A stretch of 64,000 nucleotides of DNA from positions 62,001 through 126,000 of the forward strand of contig VXLL01000029.1 of NCBI GenBank assembly GCA_009841615.1, written 5' to 3'. Source of the DNA: Gammaproteobacteria bacterium. GTDB taxonomy: Bacteria > Pseudomonadota > Gammaproteobacteria > Pseudomonadales > Azotimanducaceae. The translations under genes and the position numbers were made by a program. The notes under the pieces are model-generated. The model ran no database searches. It was not told the DNA's origin and saw only the letters and a list, made by a program, of their open reading frames with translations. This document shows, in pieces, positions 36,549 to 45,994 of the stretch; position 1 is the first letter of the stretch, and each line of letters opens with the position of its first letter.

Positions 36549-37517
36549 ATGTTGAAAATTCGATTGGTGTTTCTGGCAATACTCTGTACTAGCCTTGGTT
36601 CGTGCTCGAACCAGATACCAGCAGACCTTGAAGGTGTAGAGCTATACGATTGGTTGTCGTTCGAGGGTCTTTACGACCCATCGATAGACAATAAAACTAT
36701 CCTGCAATTGTTAGAAGAGGGGTTGTTTAACGACAACCAGCGTATCGTCAACGCTACTCTCGAAACTATTGCGTGGTATGCAGCTAGGGTCAGAATAGAA
36801 CGTTGGCAACCATCAGAAGATGATCCTTTAGTCGAACGCGACGTACTTTCAATAGCAGGCCTTCGAAAATTTCTTGTGGATACGTGGAACCGAGAATTCA
36901 AAGAGAATCCAAATTTCATCTCTGAAGCATCAGACACCGATCAGTTAAACAGCGTCGAGTCCGGCAATTATCGAGTCTTGCGTCATGTGAACGACGCTTG
37001 GACAATCATCCCCGGCATACTCTCAGTACTCTACCCGAAGGATGTAGAGGTGCACGAAATTATTTGGCAAGCGTACAACCCTAAGCAGGACCTGCAAATG
37101 CTTACTCGACTCGAAGACGGCGGTTTCGATTCGAAACGAACCACCGATTATCGAATACAAATGCTTCTAGATGAGAAATCGCCACATTTTGTTGTTGCTA
37201 TGGCGGCCCGAGGTCTTGGTCTCTATCGATCCGACGATGGATTGGAAGCTTTGTTGATACGAGTTCGAGACACTGATAGAAGAACCACTGCAATTGCACA
37301 CATAGTTGAGGCAATTGTCGCTCACGAATCTAAAGCAATTCCATACTCAGACCTCTTGCGTCGAACTGCTCAAGATTACGATCTGATCCAAAATGAACAG
37401 TTGGAACGTCCAGCATATTTCAATGCTACTCACCTCATTGGTAGAGAATTTCGGATACAGACAGCATTACTAAAACTTCAAGAATTGGAGGAAAAACACG
37501 CAACATTAGAACCGTAG
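36549..37517 (+). CDS. putative lipoprotein, helical, unknown
   Basis: A 322-residue protein with a clear lipoprotein signal (L-V-F-L-A-I-L-C-T-S-L-G-S-C, Cys19 lipidated). AGAGGCGAT precedes the ATG closely. The mature protein is helical, with phrases such as Q-R-I-V-N-A-T-L-E-T-I-A-W-Y-A-A and F-V-V-A-M-A-A-R-G-L-G-L-Y that look like HEAT-type helices. It lacks the W-A-x-x-D-P signature and the anchor-linker layout of the large family, so it is not counted as a member. It is the last gene of the 32.8-37.5 kb plus-strand group and converges on copy 10. Confidence 0.7.
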   Translation: MLKIRLVFLAILCTSLGSCSNQIPADLEGVELYDWLSFEGLYDPSIDNKTILQLLEEGLFNDNQRIVNATLETIAWYAARVRIERWQPSEDDPLVERDVLSIAGLRKFLVDTWNREFKENPNFISEASDTDQLNSVESGNYRVLRHVNDAWTIIPGILSVLYPKDVEVHEIIWQAYNPKQDLQMLTRLEDGGFDSKRTTDYRIQMLLDEKSPHFVVAMAARGLGLYRSDDGLEALLIRVRDTDRRTTAIAHIVEAIVAHESKAIPYSDLLRRTAQDYDLIQNEQLERPAYFNATHLIGREFRIQTALLKLQELEEKHATLEP

Positions 37518-37810
37518 TGTATTCTGAGTGAAAGATGCACATAGCCATGCCAGTTCAGTAATGTGCGCGCTTCCTAAGATTCTGGTCTGCACTGTTTTCC
37601 AAATCACAGAGTCGCCACATCGATAAGAGCAGCGCGACGAACCGGGTTAAATTATTCAGAAAACGTGGACTTGAGTGGTCAAGTAACAGTAGTTCAATGA
37701 ACCACTAGCTTCCGATGAGAAGTTCTTTCTATCAGTTGCCCTTCGCGAATAAGTGCCAATGACTTGCTCGAAATGATAACAAGTGAGTGTAATTCCAGTA
37801 ATGTTGTTGA

Positions 37811-39634
37811 TCAGTCTTCCAATCGTTTGAGACTTGCCTCGTCTTCAGGAGTCAAAAACGTTCGTACCCGTGCCAGCTGGTCGTCTGTGAAAACTGGGTT
37901 GTACCGGTTCTGCGAAATTAGTTCATATGCTGCTATGGACTTAATCGTCTTCGTCGACAAGCCATCGAGAGAGTCCATTAAATTCTTTGGATTAGTTCTT
38001 GCCCAGGAAGAAAACACAGTTAGATAGTAATATCGTCGATTAGATTCTTCTAGTTCTTCTCCAAGCACCAAAGCCTGTTCAATTTGACCCTCAACTACCA
38101 TCTCCGATGCTACCCTACCGTACAGTATGTATTTGTACCTTTCGTTCACTCGAGGCAGCAATTTCTTGGCGATTTCAATATCCCCTTCTCGAACAATTTC
38201 TCCTAGAACGTGGTAATCGAGTCCTAATCCCGATCCAGAAGCGGGATGCTCGATTGCAAGTTCAAAAGCTTTATTAGGATCATTGTGAGCTAAACGGGGC
38301 AGAGTTCTCTCTAGTAGATTTCGTCGTTGCGGGTCCTCTGATTCAAAATTTTCTAGCACCCAGTCCGTCGCAGCTTCGGGGCGTTGAACTGCCCACTGGT
38401 AAACAACACTACGCAGAATCATCGAGGTGTTTCCAACGGTGTGTTCTACAGAACTGAGCATGTCAATTGCGCCCAAAGGGTCTTCACGAGCGACATTTGA
38501 TAACGCTGTTGACAACGGATATGCTCGATTCTCTAACGAAATAGATTCAACATTCTCGATCATTTCAGAAGGATTACTCCGTGCCCAAGTGTAAGCGATG
38601 TTTTCTTCAAGGGCTGAAACCAGGGAAGCTGGTTCAAACGTCGAGACAACAGAGAGTGCGGCTGGTGCGTCTGTTCGAGCCCACACACGAACAATTTTTT
38701 CAGATAGATAAGACTGTTCTTGCTCATCTGTTAAGTTGCGAGCATACTCTAATGCGCTCTCAGGATCTTCTTGCGCGATCGCTTCTACTAAAGGAGGTCT
38801 GATCCGATAATCATCGACTCCTATTTGATAGATCTTCGAGAGCACCTCTAAACCGATTTGTTCCCTCCATGCCTCTGCGACCTTTGCTAAAGTTTCAGTC
38901 TGCAGGATGTCGTCGACGTTGTCATTGAGCAAAAGGTCCCAAGATCGTTCAGGTTCTCCAATGTTCTCAGACACCTTCGAATCACTAAGTAATCTAAGAA
39001 AAGTCTTTTCGCTCTCGAGTTGTCTCGCTATTGAAAGACGTTCGTTCTCAGGTAGATCGTCGCGGGTTTCGAGAATAGCTTGAGTAGCAACAATACGTCG
39101 CGAACTTACGAGTGTGGCGGCAGCGTTAATTGCATCTTCCAAGTGTAAGACTGCCCATTCGCTAAACACAATCTTTAAAGCTGCATTAGATTGAAGTATT
39201 GAAACTTCGTCAATACGTCGAAATGCTTCTTGTGGATTGATCGCTGCAAGACTCCGCAGTATGACTTCCTGCGCGATCTCACGCTGACTAGTGCGCTCGA
39301 TGGACTTAGACTGATTCCACCATTCTTTCAATTCCTGCTCAGTCGCTTGAGAAAAGGTAGCGTGAAGGGCACTAGATTGCTCAGAGATGCTATGGTTTTT
39401 GAAGATTTCGTTAAACCGCCCGATCTCAATCCTGTCGTCGGTTGAAATTCTGTTCGTGCTAGTTGTTAAAGTCTGCTCGACTTTATTGTGTGCAACGTCT
39501 TGAGTGGATTGTTCGTTCTGAGGACCAATCCTTTGAATCGCAAGAACTGCTAGTACCCCAATTATCAGGCCTATTGCTAGCGAGAAGCCGACTATCGAAA
39601 TTCTGTTACTTCTGGTTGAAGTCTGTTCGTTCAT
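37811..39634 (-). CDS. membrane-anchored alpha-solenoid protein, copy 10 (group B)
   Basis: A 607-residue protein from ATG 39634, the distal gene of the minus-strand block. Anchor about 12-34 (L-A-I-G-L-I-I-G-V-L-A-V). It is a good reference for the fold: hairpins split at about 31-35 residue intervals from residue 115 on, among them W-A-R-T-D-A-P-A-A-L-S, A-R-E-D-P-L-G-A-I-D-M-L and H-N-D-P-N-K-A-F-E-L-A. The strict motifs E-W-W-N-Q-S, E-T-R-D-D-L-P-E, E-P-E-R-S-W-D-L-L-L-N-D-N-V-D-D, V-G-N-T-S-M-I-L and F-T-D-D-Q-L-A-R-V-R-T-F-L are all present. A gap of 321 bp separates it from copy 11. Confidence 0.89.
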   Translation of the reverse strand: MNEQTSTRSNRISIVGFSLAIGLIIGVLAVLAIQRIGPQNEQSTQDVAHNKVEQTLTTSTNRISTDDRIEIGRFNEIFKNHSISEQSSALHATFSQATEQELKEWWNQSKSIERTSQREIAQEVILRSLAAINPQEAFRRIDEVSILQSNAALKIVFSEWAVLHLEDAINAAATLVSSRRIVATQAILETRDDLPENERLSIARQLESEKTFLRLLSDSKVSENIGEPERSWDLLLNDNVDDILQTETLAKVAEAWREQIGLEVLSKIYQIGVDDYRIRPPLVEAIAQEDPESALEYARNLTDEQEQSYLSEKIVRVWARTDAPAALSVVSTFEPASLVSALEENIAYTWARSNPSEMIENVESISLENRAYPLSTALSNVAREDPLGAIDMLSSVEHTVGNTSMILRSVVYQWAVQRPEAATDWVLENFESEDPQRRNLLERTLPRLAHNDPNKAFELAIEHPASGSGLGLDYHVLGEIVREGDIEIAKKLLPRVNERYKYILYGRVASEMVVEGQIEQALVLGEELEESNRRYYYLTVFSSWARTNPKNLMDSLDGLSTKTIKSIAAYELISQNRYNPVFTDDQLARVRTFLTPEDEASLKRLED

Positions 39635-39955
39635 TGTTGAAACGTTTATACCCCATTGGACTTCTAAATTGATTATATGCTGTATGAGTCGAGTGACTGT
39701 TGCTCGGTCCTGTCAATGAACAATTCGAACTAAACTAGCATTTTCTCTGTCTTGTGCCGAGATCAGGTTGAAATTTCGGACTCACGTTTGTTCTTCATCA
39801 CTTGGTTTCACGGACAGCAGGTAATATCGTCTATCCCCCTGGTTGTGCAAACCTCGTTTTGCGAGTTGATGAACCGAACCGGTCCCTTCGGCAGGCATTG
39901 AACGCACTCTATCTAGAACCAAAATTTACTCAACACGTCTACCCTTGTCTTTCGA
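39635..39955. other. spacer between copies 10 and 11
   Basis: 321 bp with no convincing gene. A short CCGAA/TTCGG pairing occurs near 39868-39886 but without a T-run on either strand. The start of copy 10 is at its left edge, so its promoter should be here. Confidence 0.35.
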
Positions 39956-41797
39956 TTACAAGTTGAGGTTAATGATTCGATTCAAGTGCAATTCGTCATC
40001 AAAACTCAAAAGGCTTGTTGCGTGGTCGATCTGCTCTTTAGACAACACGGGTTGTCGTCGGTTAGTCAATATGAGGTGTAGTGCGGCTTTAGACATTAGA
40101 CTATCTGTTGGAAGATCTTTAAGTGATTCATAGAGTTTCTTGGGCTTAGTGGCAGCCCAAAGACTCATAACTCGGACATAGTAAAAATCTTGCTGTTTTT
40201 CGCTCAAGTTCTTCCCAAGTTCCAAAGCTTCCAGTTCCTCGGACTCACGAATCATTAATTCACCGACGGTACTGTAAACTGCTGATTTGGAACTCTCCTT
40301 CACTTGAGGTAGAAATTGCTTTGCTGCTTCGAGATTACCTACCGATGCGAGTTCTCGAATCACTAAATAATCTAAACCGACTCCCTGGTGAGTGGTCGAT
40401 GTGTAAGTTTTCGCGAGTTCAAACGCATGATCAGGATCCTGACGAGCTAAACGCGGTAATACCTGCATCAGCAATGAACGGCGTTGAGAATCGTCTTGAA
40501 TAAAGTTTTTTACTACCCAGTCAGCAACCACATCAGGTTGTTGATAGGACCATTCGGTGACAATCTTATTTAGGAGACTAGAAGTATTTCCAACATAAGC
40601 GTCCACGGAAGTGATCCTGTCCAGTGCCTCCATCGGATCCCGACGCGCGATAGTGGCAAACGCGGATTCCAATGCTGACAATCGAAACTGATCTGGTATT
40701 GCTCCTACATTTTCGATCACATTGACCGGAGCTGTCCGAGCCCATGTTGTTGCCACCGTGTCTTCAAGTTTTGAAGAGAATGAAGATGGTTCTAAAGATG
40801 AAACTGCATTCAATGCTGCTGGCGCATCCCTCTTAGCCCAATCACGAACAATAATCGTGGATAGATTCAGCTTGTCGTAATTGGCGTTTAACCCGTACGT
40901 ATATTCCAAGGCACCAGCAGGATCTACTCTAGCAATTGCTTCCAAAAGATAAACTTTACTCCCATAGTCGTCAATTTCTGCATAGATTTTCGAAAGCACC
41001 TCGAATCCAATCTGTTCGTGCCAAGCTTCAGCCACGGTTACCAAGGACTCTGTTTGCAGTGAATCGTCGACATTGTCTTTGAGCAAAATACTCCACGACT
41101 CTCTAGGGTTTGCAATGCTTTGAAGTGCCTTCACTTCGCTGCTCAATCTGTCATAGGTTTCTGCTCTATCGAGTTGCACTGCGATCGCGCGAAGCTCATC
41201 TTCAGAAAGATCATCACGGGTTTTAAGGATTGATTCGAGTGCTAAGGTTCTTCGTGTCCTTAGAAGTTTTGCGGCAGCCTGGATCGCTCCATCTAAGTCT
41301 AATACCGCCCACTCGTTAAAAATTGTCCTTAATAGTGCATCCGCTAGGAGCGGTGAGACTTCATTTAGATATTGAACTGCTTGTTGTGGATTTATCGCGG
41401 TCAGATTTCTGAGAATGATCTGTTGTGCAATCTCACGATGACTAGAGCGCTCAATATTTTTTGATTGAATCCACCAATCTTTCAATTCCTGTTCGGTCGC
41501 GTGAGAAAGGGTAGCGTGCAGTGCACGGTATTGGTCGGAAATACTATCATGCTTGAAGACTTCTTGAAACTGCCCGACGTCAATCTTGTCAGTGGTTGAA
41601 ATTCTGTCAGTGCTAGTTGTTGTAGTTTGCTCGAATTCTCCCTGTGCAACTTCTTGAGTGGAATGTTCGTCTCGCGGAACGAAATTTTGAATAGCAACGA
41701 TTGCTAGTATTCCAAAAACCAGACCTATCGCGAAAGAGACTCCAACTAGGGCAATTCGATTGAATACTGTCGAAGATTGCTTACCGTTTGTTGCCAT
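39956..41797 (-). CDS. membrane-anchored alpha-solenoid protein, copy 11 (group B)
   Basis: A 613-residue protein from ATG 41797, preceded by TTGGAG at a usable distance. Anchor about 15-37. The linker contains Q-E-V-A-Q-G-E-F-E-Q, as in copies 12-15. R-D-D-L-S-E, N-P-R-E-S-W-S-I-L-L-K-D-N-V-D-D, V-G-N-T-S-S-L-L and G-V-G-L-D-Y-L-V-I are present. The cap begins L-S-K-E-Q-I-D-H-A (Ser-Lys in place of Thr-Asp), and the tail ends in a hydrophobic R-I-I-N-L-N-L not seen elsewhere. It resembles copies 10, 12 and 13 in the body. Confidence 0.88.
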   Translation of the reverse strand: MATNGKQSSTVFNRIALVGVSFAIGLVFGILAIVAIQNFVPRDEHSTQEVAQGEFEQTTTTSTDRISTTDKIDVGQFQEVFKHDSISDQYRALHATLSHATEQELKDWWIQSKNIERSSHREIAQQIILRNLTAINPQQAVQYLNEVSPLLADALLRTIFNEWAVLDLDGAIQAAAKLLRTRRTLALESILKTRDDLSEDELRAIAVQLDRAETYDRLSSEVKALQSIANPRESWSILLKDNVDDSLQTESLVTVAEAWHEQIGFEVLSKIYAEIDDYGSKVYLLEAIARVDPAGALEYTYGLNANYDKLNLSTIIVRDWAKRDAPAALNAVSSLEPSSFSSKLEDTVATTWARTAPVNVIENVGAIPDQFRLSALESAFATIARRDPMEALDRITSVDAYVGNTSSLLNKIVTEWSYQQPDVVADWVVKNFIQDDSQRRSLLMQVLPRLARQDPDHAFELAKTYTSTTHQGVGLDYLVIRELASVGNLEAAKQFLPQVKESSKSAVYSTVGELMIRESEELEALELGKNLSEKQQDFYYVRVMSLWAATKPKKLYESLKDLPTDSLMSKAALHLILTNRRQPVLSKEQIDHATSLLSFDDELHLNRIINLNL

Positions 41798-42049
41798 GTT
41801 GCTACTCCAAATAGCGCATTCTCAATTATAAATCGAGATTTTGAGGTTTTAAAGAAGATTAAGAAACTTCGGTCAGGACGGTACTAGTGTTGACTCAAAA
41901 CTACCGAATCATGGAGTATGTTCGAACGTTGTTCATTCAACATACTATTGCAACTTTAGCTGAAACGAGCCTCTTACGTTCCAGCTTTGATCATACCAAG
42001 GTGATTATCTCAATCCGATGAACTTTGAATAACTCTCCCAGATGAGGTG

Positions 42050-43882
42050 TTATCGGTTTTCAAATTGTTCTACCAAAGCTTCGTCTTCGGCGGTTAAGAG
42101 AGTTCTTGCTTGTTCGATCTGATCGTCCGTGAGTACGGGATCGAATCGGTTCTGCGATATTAGTTGTCTTGCTGCGAGTGACGCAAGGTCACTGGACTGT
42201 AAGTTTTCAAGCGATTCATATAGGTCCGTGGGATCATTGCTGGCCCACAAAAGCATTACGTGCCAAAAGTACATCTGCTGATTCGATTCTGCTAAATCAT
42301 ATCCAAGTTCCAAAGCTTCGTTATTCTGTCCCGCATTCACTAACTCCGTGGCTACGCTACTGTATATAGACTGTTTGGCCTTTGTGCGTACTCGAGGTAG
42401 AAACTTCTTCGCGACTTCGATGTCGCCGTATAAGATAATTTCTTGCATGACTTGGAACTCTATTTCATACCCCTCGCTAGGAGCAGGTTGTGCCAACGCC
42501 AGCTCAAATGCCTTATCGGGGTCTTGGCTAGCCAAACGCTGCAATACTCCCCTCAATAGCATTTGACGCTGAGGATCTTCTCGGGCAAAGTTGTTCAGAA
42601 CCCAATCGGTTGCAGAATCAGGTTGTCGATTCGCCCATTGATTGACAATGCGGGTAAGAAGCGAGGAAGTATTTCCTACATAACGTTCCACAGAACTCAG
42701 CATTTCGATTGCATTCTTGGGATCCTGGCGAGCGATTGATGAAAACGCGGTTTCCAATGACAACAACCGAGGTCTCTCGGATATGGACTCGATATTCTCG
42801 ATGAATTCAATCGGGTTGGTTCTCGCCCACGTTAGAGCCACCACACTTTCCAGCGTTGTAGCTATAGAAGATGGTTCAAAGGTCAATGAGGCAGCTAAAG
42901 CAGCCCTTGGATCCTTACGCGCCCATACAAGAACAATTTCTCTTGACAAACTCTCTTTTTCTTTTTGATCTTGTAAGCCACGAGTGTAGTCCAAAGCACC
43001 CTCTGGATTCACTCGTGCAACCGCTTTCATCAGATCGTATTTAATTCCAAATAGAGGCATTTCGTAAATTTTCGAGAGCACGGCAAACCCGATTTGTTCA
43101 CGCCACGCTTCAAGAACTGTCAAGAATGTCTCCGTCTGCAGATAGTTGGCGACATCATCGTTGAGTAATGTGTTCCACGAATCTTGGGGTTCAGCTAAGC
43201 TTTGGGATGCCTTCGCTTCACTGACCAACATAAGGTAAGTATCTTCTCCTTTGAGTTGCCTCGCAATCATTCTTTGTTGTTCTTCAGACAGATCGTCGCG
43301 AGTTTCAAGAATGGTTTGCAACGCAACGATACGTCTCGGTCCTGGAAGAGTGGTAGCAATCTCGACCGCTTCTTCTAATCGAAAAACCGACCACTCACTA
43401 AATAGTGTTCTCAACAAACGGTCCATTTGAAAGACTGAAACATCATTTAAGCATTGAAGTGCTTCTTTAGGATTAATCGCCGACAAATTCCCAATAATGA
43501 CCTGTTGCGCGATTTCACGATGACTCTCTCGCTCAATGTTCTGAGTGTGTATCCACCATTCTTTCAACTCCGTTTCATTGGCTCGAGACAAGAGAACGTA
43601 AAGTGATGTGTACTGTTCGGCGGTACTTCGATGTTTGAAAATATTTTGAAATTCCCCAACATTACCAGTGATCTCTAGGGGACTAGAAAGACTAGATCCC
43701 GTCGGAGACTTCTGGACACGTTGCTGTGCAGTATTTTGTGTCGCATGCTCTTCTTCCTTAGGATAAAAATTTTGGATTACAACAACAGAAAGCACACCGA
43801 TTGCTAAGCCCAGCGCGAAAATAATCCCAGTTTTTAGAATCAGTATCGAAGTTGTTGAAGATTGCTTTCTTAGGGTAGGCAT
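42050..43882 (-). CDS. membrane-anchored alpha-solenoid protein, copy 12 (group B)
   Basis: A 610-residue protein from ATG 43882. Anchor about 13-37 (F-A-L-G-L-A-I-G-V-L-S-V). Family motifs: E-L-K-E-W-W-I-H-T-Q-N-I-E-R, E-T-R-D-D-L-S-E-E-Q, E-P-Q-D-S-W-N-T-L-L-N-D-D-V-A-N (the last Asp pair is Ala-Asn), V-G-N-T-S-S-L-L, Q-D-P-D-K-A-F-E-L-A-L-A-Q-P. The cap L-T-D-D-Q-I-E-Q-A-R-T-L-L is the family consensus. Only 106 bp separate it from copy 13 upstream, so joint transcription is likely. Confidence 0.89.
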   Translation of the reverse strand: MPTLRKQSSTTSILILKTGIIFALGLAIGVLSVVVIQNFYPKEEEHATQNTAQQRVQKSPTGSSLSSPLEITGNVGEFQNIFKHRSTAEQYTSLYVLLSRANETELKEWWIHTQNIERESHREIAQQVIIGNLSAINPKEALQCLNDVSVFQMDRLLRTLFSEWSVFRLEEAVEIATTLPGPRRIVALQTILETRDDLSEEQQRMIARQLKGEDTYLMLVSEAKASQSLAEPQDSWNTLLNDDVANYLQTETFLTVLEAWREQIGFAVLSKIYEMPLFGIKYDLMKAVARVNPEGALDYTRGLQDQKEKESLSREIVLVWARKDPRAALAASLTFEPSSIATTLESVVALTWARTNPIEFIENIESISERPRLLSLETAFSSIARQDPKNAIEMLSSVERYVGNTSSLLTRIVNQWANRQPDSATDWVLNNFAREDPQRQMLLRGVLQRLASQDPDKAFELALAQPAPSEGYEIEFQVMQEIILYGDIEVAKKFLPRVRTKAKQSIYSSVATELVNAGQNNEALELGYDLAESNQQMYFWHVMLLWASNDPTDLYESLENLQSSDLASLAARQLISQNRFDPVLTDDQIEQARTLLTAEDEALVEQFENR

Positions 43883-43988
43883 AGTTCTGAACTAGTGATA
43901 GGCTCGGCTGATAGTAAGATGATGGAACGTTGCTCCCGGTGTTGTTCTCCACAGACAAATCTGTCAGTGCTCACTGAGTTAGTGTTAC

Positions 43989-45764
43989 TCACGCTTCGTC
44001 TTCGGAAATCAAGAAGGTTTTCACATGTTCGATCTGGTCATCGGTTAATAATGGCGCTGATCGATTCATCCATATTAATCGGCCCGCAGCGTACGACTTG
44101 AGATCTTTCGTCGGTAACTCTTCGAGTGATTCATAGAGGTCTTTGGCATCGTGCCACGTCCAATTCTGTACAACTGTTTGATAGAAATATTTCCGTTTCT
44201 CTGCGTCGAGGTCTTCTCCAAGTGCGAAAGCTTCGTTAGTTTTATCCATCTCTACTAACTCGTCTGCGACGAGACTATATGTTTCAAGTTGCGAATTTTC
44301 ACGAACTCGAGGAAGTAGGTTGGCGGCTTGTTCGATATTACCTTCTCGAACTAGTTTCCGCACCACGTAGTACTCTAAACCTGATCCCCGATTTGGAGCA
44401 GGTTGATCTATCGCGAGTTCAAACGCTTTGTTCGGATTTTGGACTGCCATGTTTTGCAGTGCGTCCTGTAATAGCATGCGCCGTTGCGGATCTTCTCTGG
44501 AGAAGTTCTCCAAGACCCAATCTACCGCTGCGTCAGGTTGTTGTACAGCCCATGCTCCAACTATTCCGTTAAGAATGGTCGAAGTATTCCCAACGTAGTT
44601 TTCGATAGAGCTGAGCATTGCGATTGCGTTCATCGGATCTTTACGAGCGAGATTCGAAAACGCTACTTCCAGCGGTGCGATACGAGCATCCTTGGAAAGC
44701 ACTTCGATATTCTTAATTAAGTCATAGGGTTTAGCACTAACCCAGACGTAAGTGATGGTAGATGCAAGGCTTGACGCCATTGATGGTGGTTCATAAGTAG
44801 ACACAGCAGCTAGTGCAGCTTGTGGTTCTGTCCTAGCCCATTCTCGAACGATTATGTAAGACAATGCTGACTGTACTCTAGAGTCCGACAATCCACGGGT
44901 GTAATCCAAAGTACCAATCGGATCTACCTGTGTGATTACTCTCACTAAATCAGCTCTTATTCGAGAGTTCTCAATTTCGGAGTAGATAATTGATAGCACA
45001 TCGAAACCAATCTCCGCAAACCAAGCCTGAGCAACTATTGCTAATGACTGCGTCTGTTGAGAATCGTCGATCTCGTCATTGAGCAAGGTATTCCATGCTT
45101 CTTTAGGCTCTGCTATGCTATGTGCTGCTTTGGTATCGCTAGCCATCCTAAGGAAGGTATCCTCATCGTTGAGCTGTACCGCGATCAATCGTCGCTTATC
45201 CTCCGATAGGTCGTCGCGAGATTGAAGGATTGCTTGAAGAGCGACGATACGTCGCAAACCTTCAAGAGTAGAAGCAGCTTCGATGGCTCCCTCTAAGTTT
45301 GATACCGCCCATTCGCTAAAGACAGTCGTAAACAGTGTGTCAATACGAAATATCGATACGTCGTCGAGATATCTAAGAGCTTGTTCTGCATTGATCGCTG
45401 TGAGTTTCCGGAGTATGACATTCTGTGCGATTTCTCGATGACTTGCTCGCTCAATATTTTTAGATTGATTCCACCAATCTCTCAGTTGCGGTTCGGTGGC
45501 ACCGAATAGGCTAGTGTATAGTGCAGTGTGTTGTTCAGTGATACTTCGATGTTTGAAGATGTCTTCGAATTTCCCAACTCCGACTGTACTTGTCGATGAC
45601 AGATTGTTGGAAATCTCTGTCGAAGATTGTTCAACTTCACCTTGAGTAACGTTTTGAGGCGCATGCTCGTTTTTACGACTCATGCTTTGGATTGCGATAA
45701 CAGCAAGAATACCGATTGCAAGACCCGTTGCGAACGTACCTGCGATAATAAGACCCCGTTTCAT
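43989..45764 (-). CDS. membrane-anchored alpha-solenoid protein, copy 13 (group B)
   Basis: A 591-residue protein from ATG 45764 (GTG 45767 directly before it is less likely). The cytoplasmic N-terminus is only M-K-R, the shortest of the family; sequence upstream of the ATG still resembles the start of copy 16, so the original start has probably been lost. Anchor about 4-26 (I-I-A-G-T-F-A-T-G-L-A-I-G) is close to those of copies 14 and 16, while the body (D-I-E-Q-A-A-N-L-L-P-R-V) differs from theirs. The segment E-P-K-E-A-W-N-T-L-L-N-D-E-I-D-D, V-G-N-T-S-T-I-L and the cap L-T-D-D-Q-I-E-H-V-K-T-F-L are kept. It ends soon after the cap, without the usual tail. Confidence 0.88.
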   Translation of the reverse strand: MKRGLIIAGTFATGLAIGILAVIAIQSMSRKNEHAPQNVTQGEVEQSSTEISNNLSSTSTVGVGKFEDIFKHRSITEQHTALYTSLFGATEPQLRDWWNQSKNIERASHREIAQNVILRKLTAINAEQALRYLDDVSIFRIDTLFTTVFSEWAVSNLEGAIEAASTLEGLRRIVALQAILQSRDDLSEDKRRLIAVQLNDEDTFLRMASDTKAAHSIAEPKEAWNTLLNDEIDDSQQTQSLAIVAQAWFAEIGFDVLSIIYSEIENSRIRADLVRVITQVDPIGTLDYTRGLSDSRVQSALSYIIVREWARTEPQAALAAVSTYEPPSMASSLASTITYVWVSAKPYDLIKNIEVLSKDARIAPLEVAFSNLARKDPMNAIAMLSSIENYVGNTSTILNGIVGAWAVQQPDAAVDWVLENFSREDPQRRMLLQDALQNMAVQNPNKAFELAIDQPAPNRGSGLEYYVVRKLVREGNIEQAANLLPRVRENSQLETYSLVADELVEMDKTNEAFALGEDLDAEKRKYFYQTVVQNWTWHDAKDLYESLEELPTKDLKSYAAGRLIWMNRSAPLLTDDQIEHVKTFLISEDEA

Positions 45765-45994
45765 CACTTCAGACTATTTCTCTTTGCCGTATATGCGCTG
45801 TTGGTGCTATGCTACCGTTGATTGACGTTATGCGGACCGAAAATGTTGTTGGAAATATTAGCAATCAACGTGAAGTGAGTTCCTTCTAGCGACCATTCAT
45901 ATCATGACACTCTGGATGAGTAAGAGTTTGAAACATTTTGGTAGATATGGATAGATTCTCTTGATCTAAATATTTCGTTCAAAGAAATTCTCTA

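Noticed and set aside
36549-37517. Counting the 322-residue lipoprotein as a member of the solenoid family
   Set aside because: It is helical, but has a lipobox instead of an anchor, half the length, no W-A-x-x-D-P hairpins and no C-terminal cap motif.
44279-44572. 97-codon antisense frame in copy 13, and many like it under other copies
   Set aside because: Antisense to strongly conserved coding sequence; they arise from codon bias in the repeated genes.
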